This document shows, piece by piece, positions 63,974 through 64,000 of a stretch of 64,000 nt of DNA. This DNA comes from Flavobacterium profundi. GTDB taxonomy: Bacteria; Bacteroidota; Bacteroidia; Flavobacteriales; Flavobacteriaceae. Made by a program: the position numbers and the translations under genes. The DNA lies in contig NZ_VDCZ01000002.1 in the NCBI RefSeq assembly GCF_006491645.1, positions 434,001 to 498,000 on the forward strand, read 5' to 3'. The notes below the pieces were generated by a model that was given only the letters and a program-made list of their open reading frames with translations, was not told the DNA's origin and did not search any database. Every line of letters starts with the position of its first letter. Within the stretch, counting starts at the first letter, position 1.

Positions 63974-64000
63974 AAGGCGACGACATACTCTCCCACAAGA
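63974..64000 (-). rRNA. rrf: 5S ribosomal RNA, 3' end (partial)
   Basis: On the minus strand the last bases read TCTTGTGGGAGAGTATGTCG then TCGCCTTT, the universal closing segment of 5S rRNA (GGGAGAGTA-GTCG-CGCC). The rest of the gene and the rRNA operon continue past the window edge. A terminator follows at once. Confidence 0.85.

Noticed and set aside
1..64000. CRISPR arrays, tRNA genes, insertion sequences
   Set aside because: No regularly spaced repeats, cloverleaf sequences or transposase-like frames were seen on either strand; only the 5S rRNA tail at the right edge is a non-coding RNA gene.

Overview
The window is a chromosomal segment from a member of the Bacteroidota, almost certainly a Flavobacteriaceae (Flavobacterium-like) genome. 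The evidence is very low GC, a near absence of Shine-Dalgarno sites, recurrent TAnnTTTG -7 promoter elements, a type IX secretion C-terminal sorting domain, TonB receptors paired with PepSY membrane proteins, and the lipoprotein TamA variant next to TamB. It is dense in protein genes and carries no tRNA, CRISPR array or insertion sequence that I can see. The last 27 bases are the 3' end of a 5S rRNA on the minus strand, so an rRNA operon lies just beyond the right edge.

Layout. 1-3214 (-): a DNA-damage cluster of MBL exonuclease, ATP-dependent ligase and the N-terminus of an Lhr-type DEXH helicase. 3436-9089 (+): an FAD protein, then a stress set (Dps, CsbD-like, AI-2E-type permease, MscS channel, lipoprotein propeller). 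9194-17339: a giant lipoprotein that joins a phosphoesterase, a segment with kinase-like motifs and an Omp85-type barrel, divergent (24 bp) from an HD-PycTM fusion, which converges on a GAF protein and an outer-membrane barrel gene. 17543-27987 (+): envelope biogenesis (PAP2 phosphatase, TamB, TamL, then MlaE-MlaF-MlaD). 28071-32260 (+): AraC-type regulator, single-domain response regulator, hybrid-PAS histidine kinase, YihY-family membrane protein. 32555-35969 (+): a run of small envelope and stress proteins, including two very short membrane proteins of 26 and 50 residues. 36080-38540 (-): a DUF5723-like gene interrupted by one in-frame TGA, and prfA. 38729-44957 (+): two TonB siderophore-receptor/PepSY pairs with near-identical regulatory architecture. 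45050-51616 (+): mixed metabolic and envelope genes, ending with an acyltransferase preceded by an (AAAC)n microsatellite. 51618-54861 (-): two overlapping unknown secreted proteins. 55250-63337: dipeptidase, DUF3810 protein with a duplicated 3' end around an extra gene, an unknown protein, type II NADH dehydrogenase, and an ECF sigma factor/membrane protein/TraB-like operon. 63422-63905: a decayed endonuclease III paralogue, followed by the rRNA terminator.

The most interesting items are the phosphoesterase/kinase-like/Omp85 fusion and its neighbour HD-PycTM; the shared paired operator motifs around the two TonB receptor promoters; the DUF3810 3'-end duplication flanking an inserted gene; the single TGA interrupting the DUF5723-like gene; and the four-base tandem repeat directly in front of the acyltransferase. 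I found no complete, clearly new defence or biosynthetic system. All family assignments are by reading the sequence and from memory of the families, without database searches.
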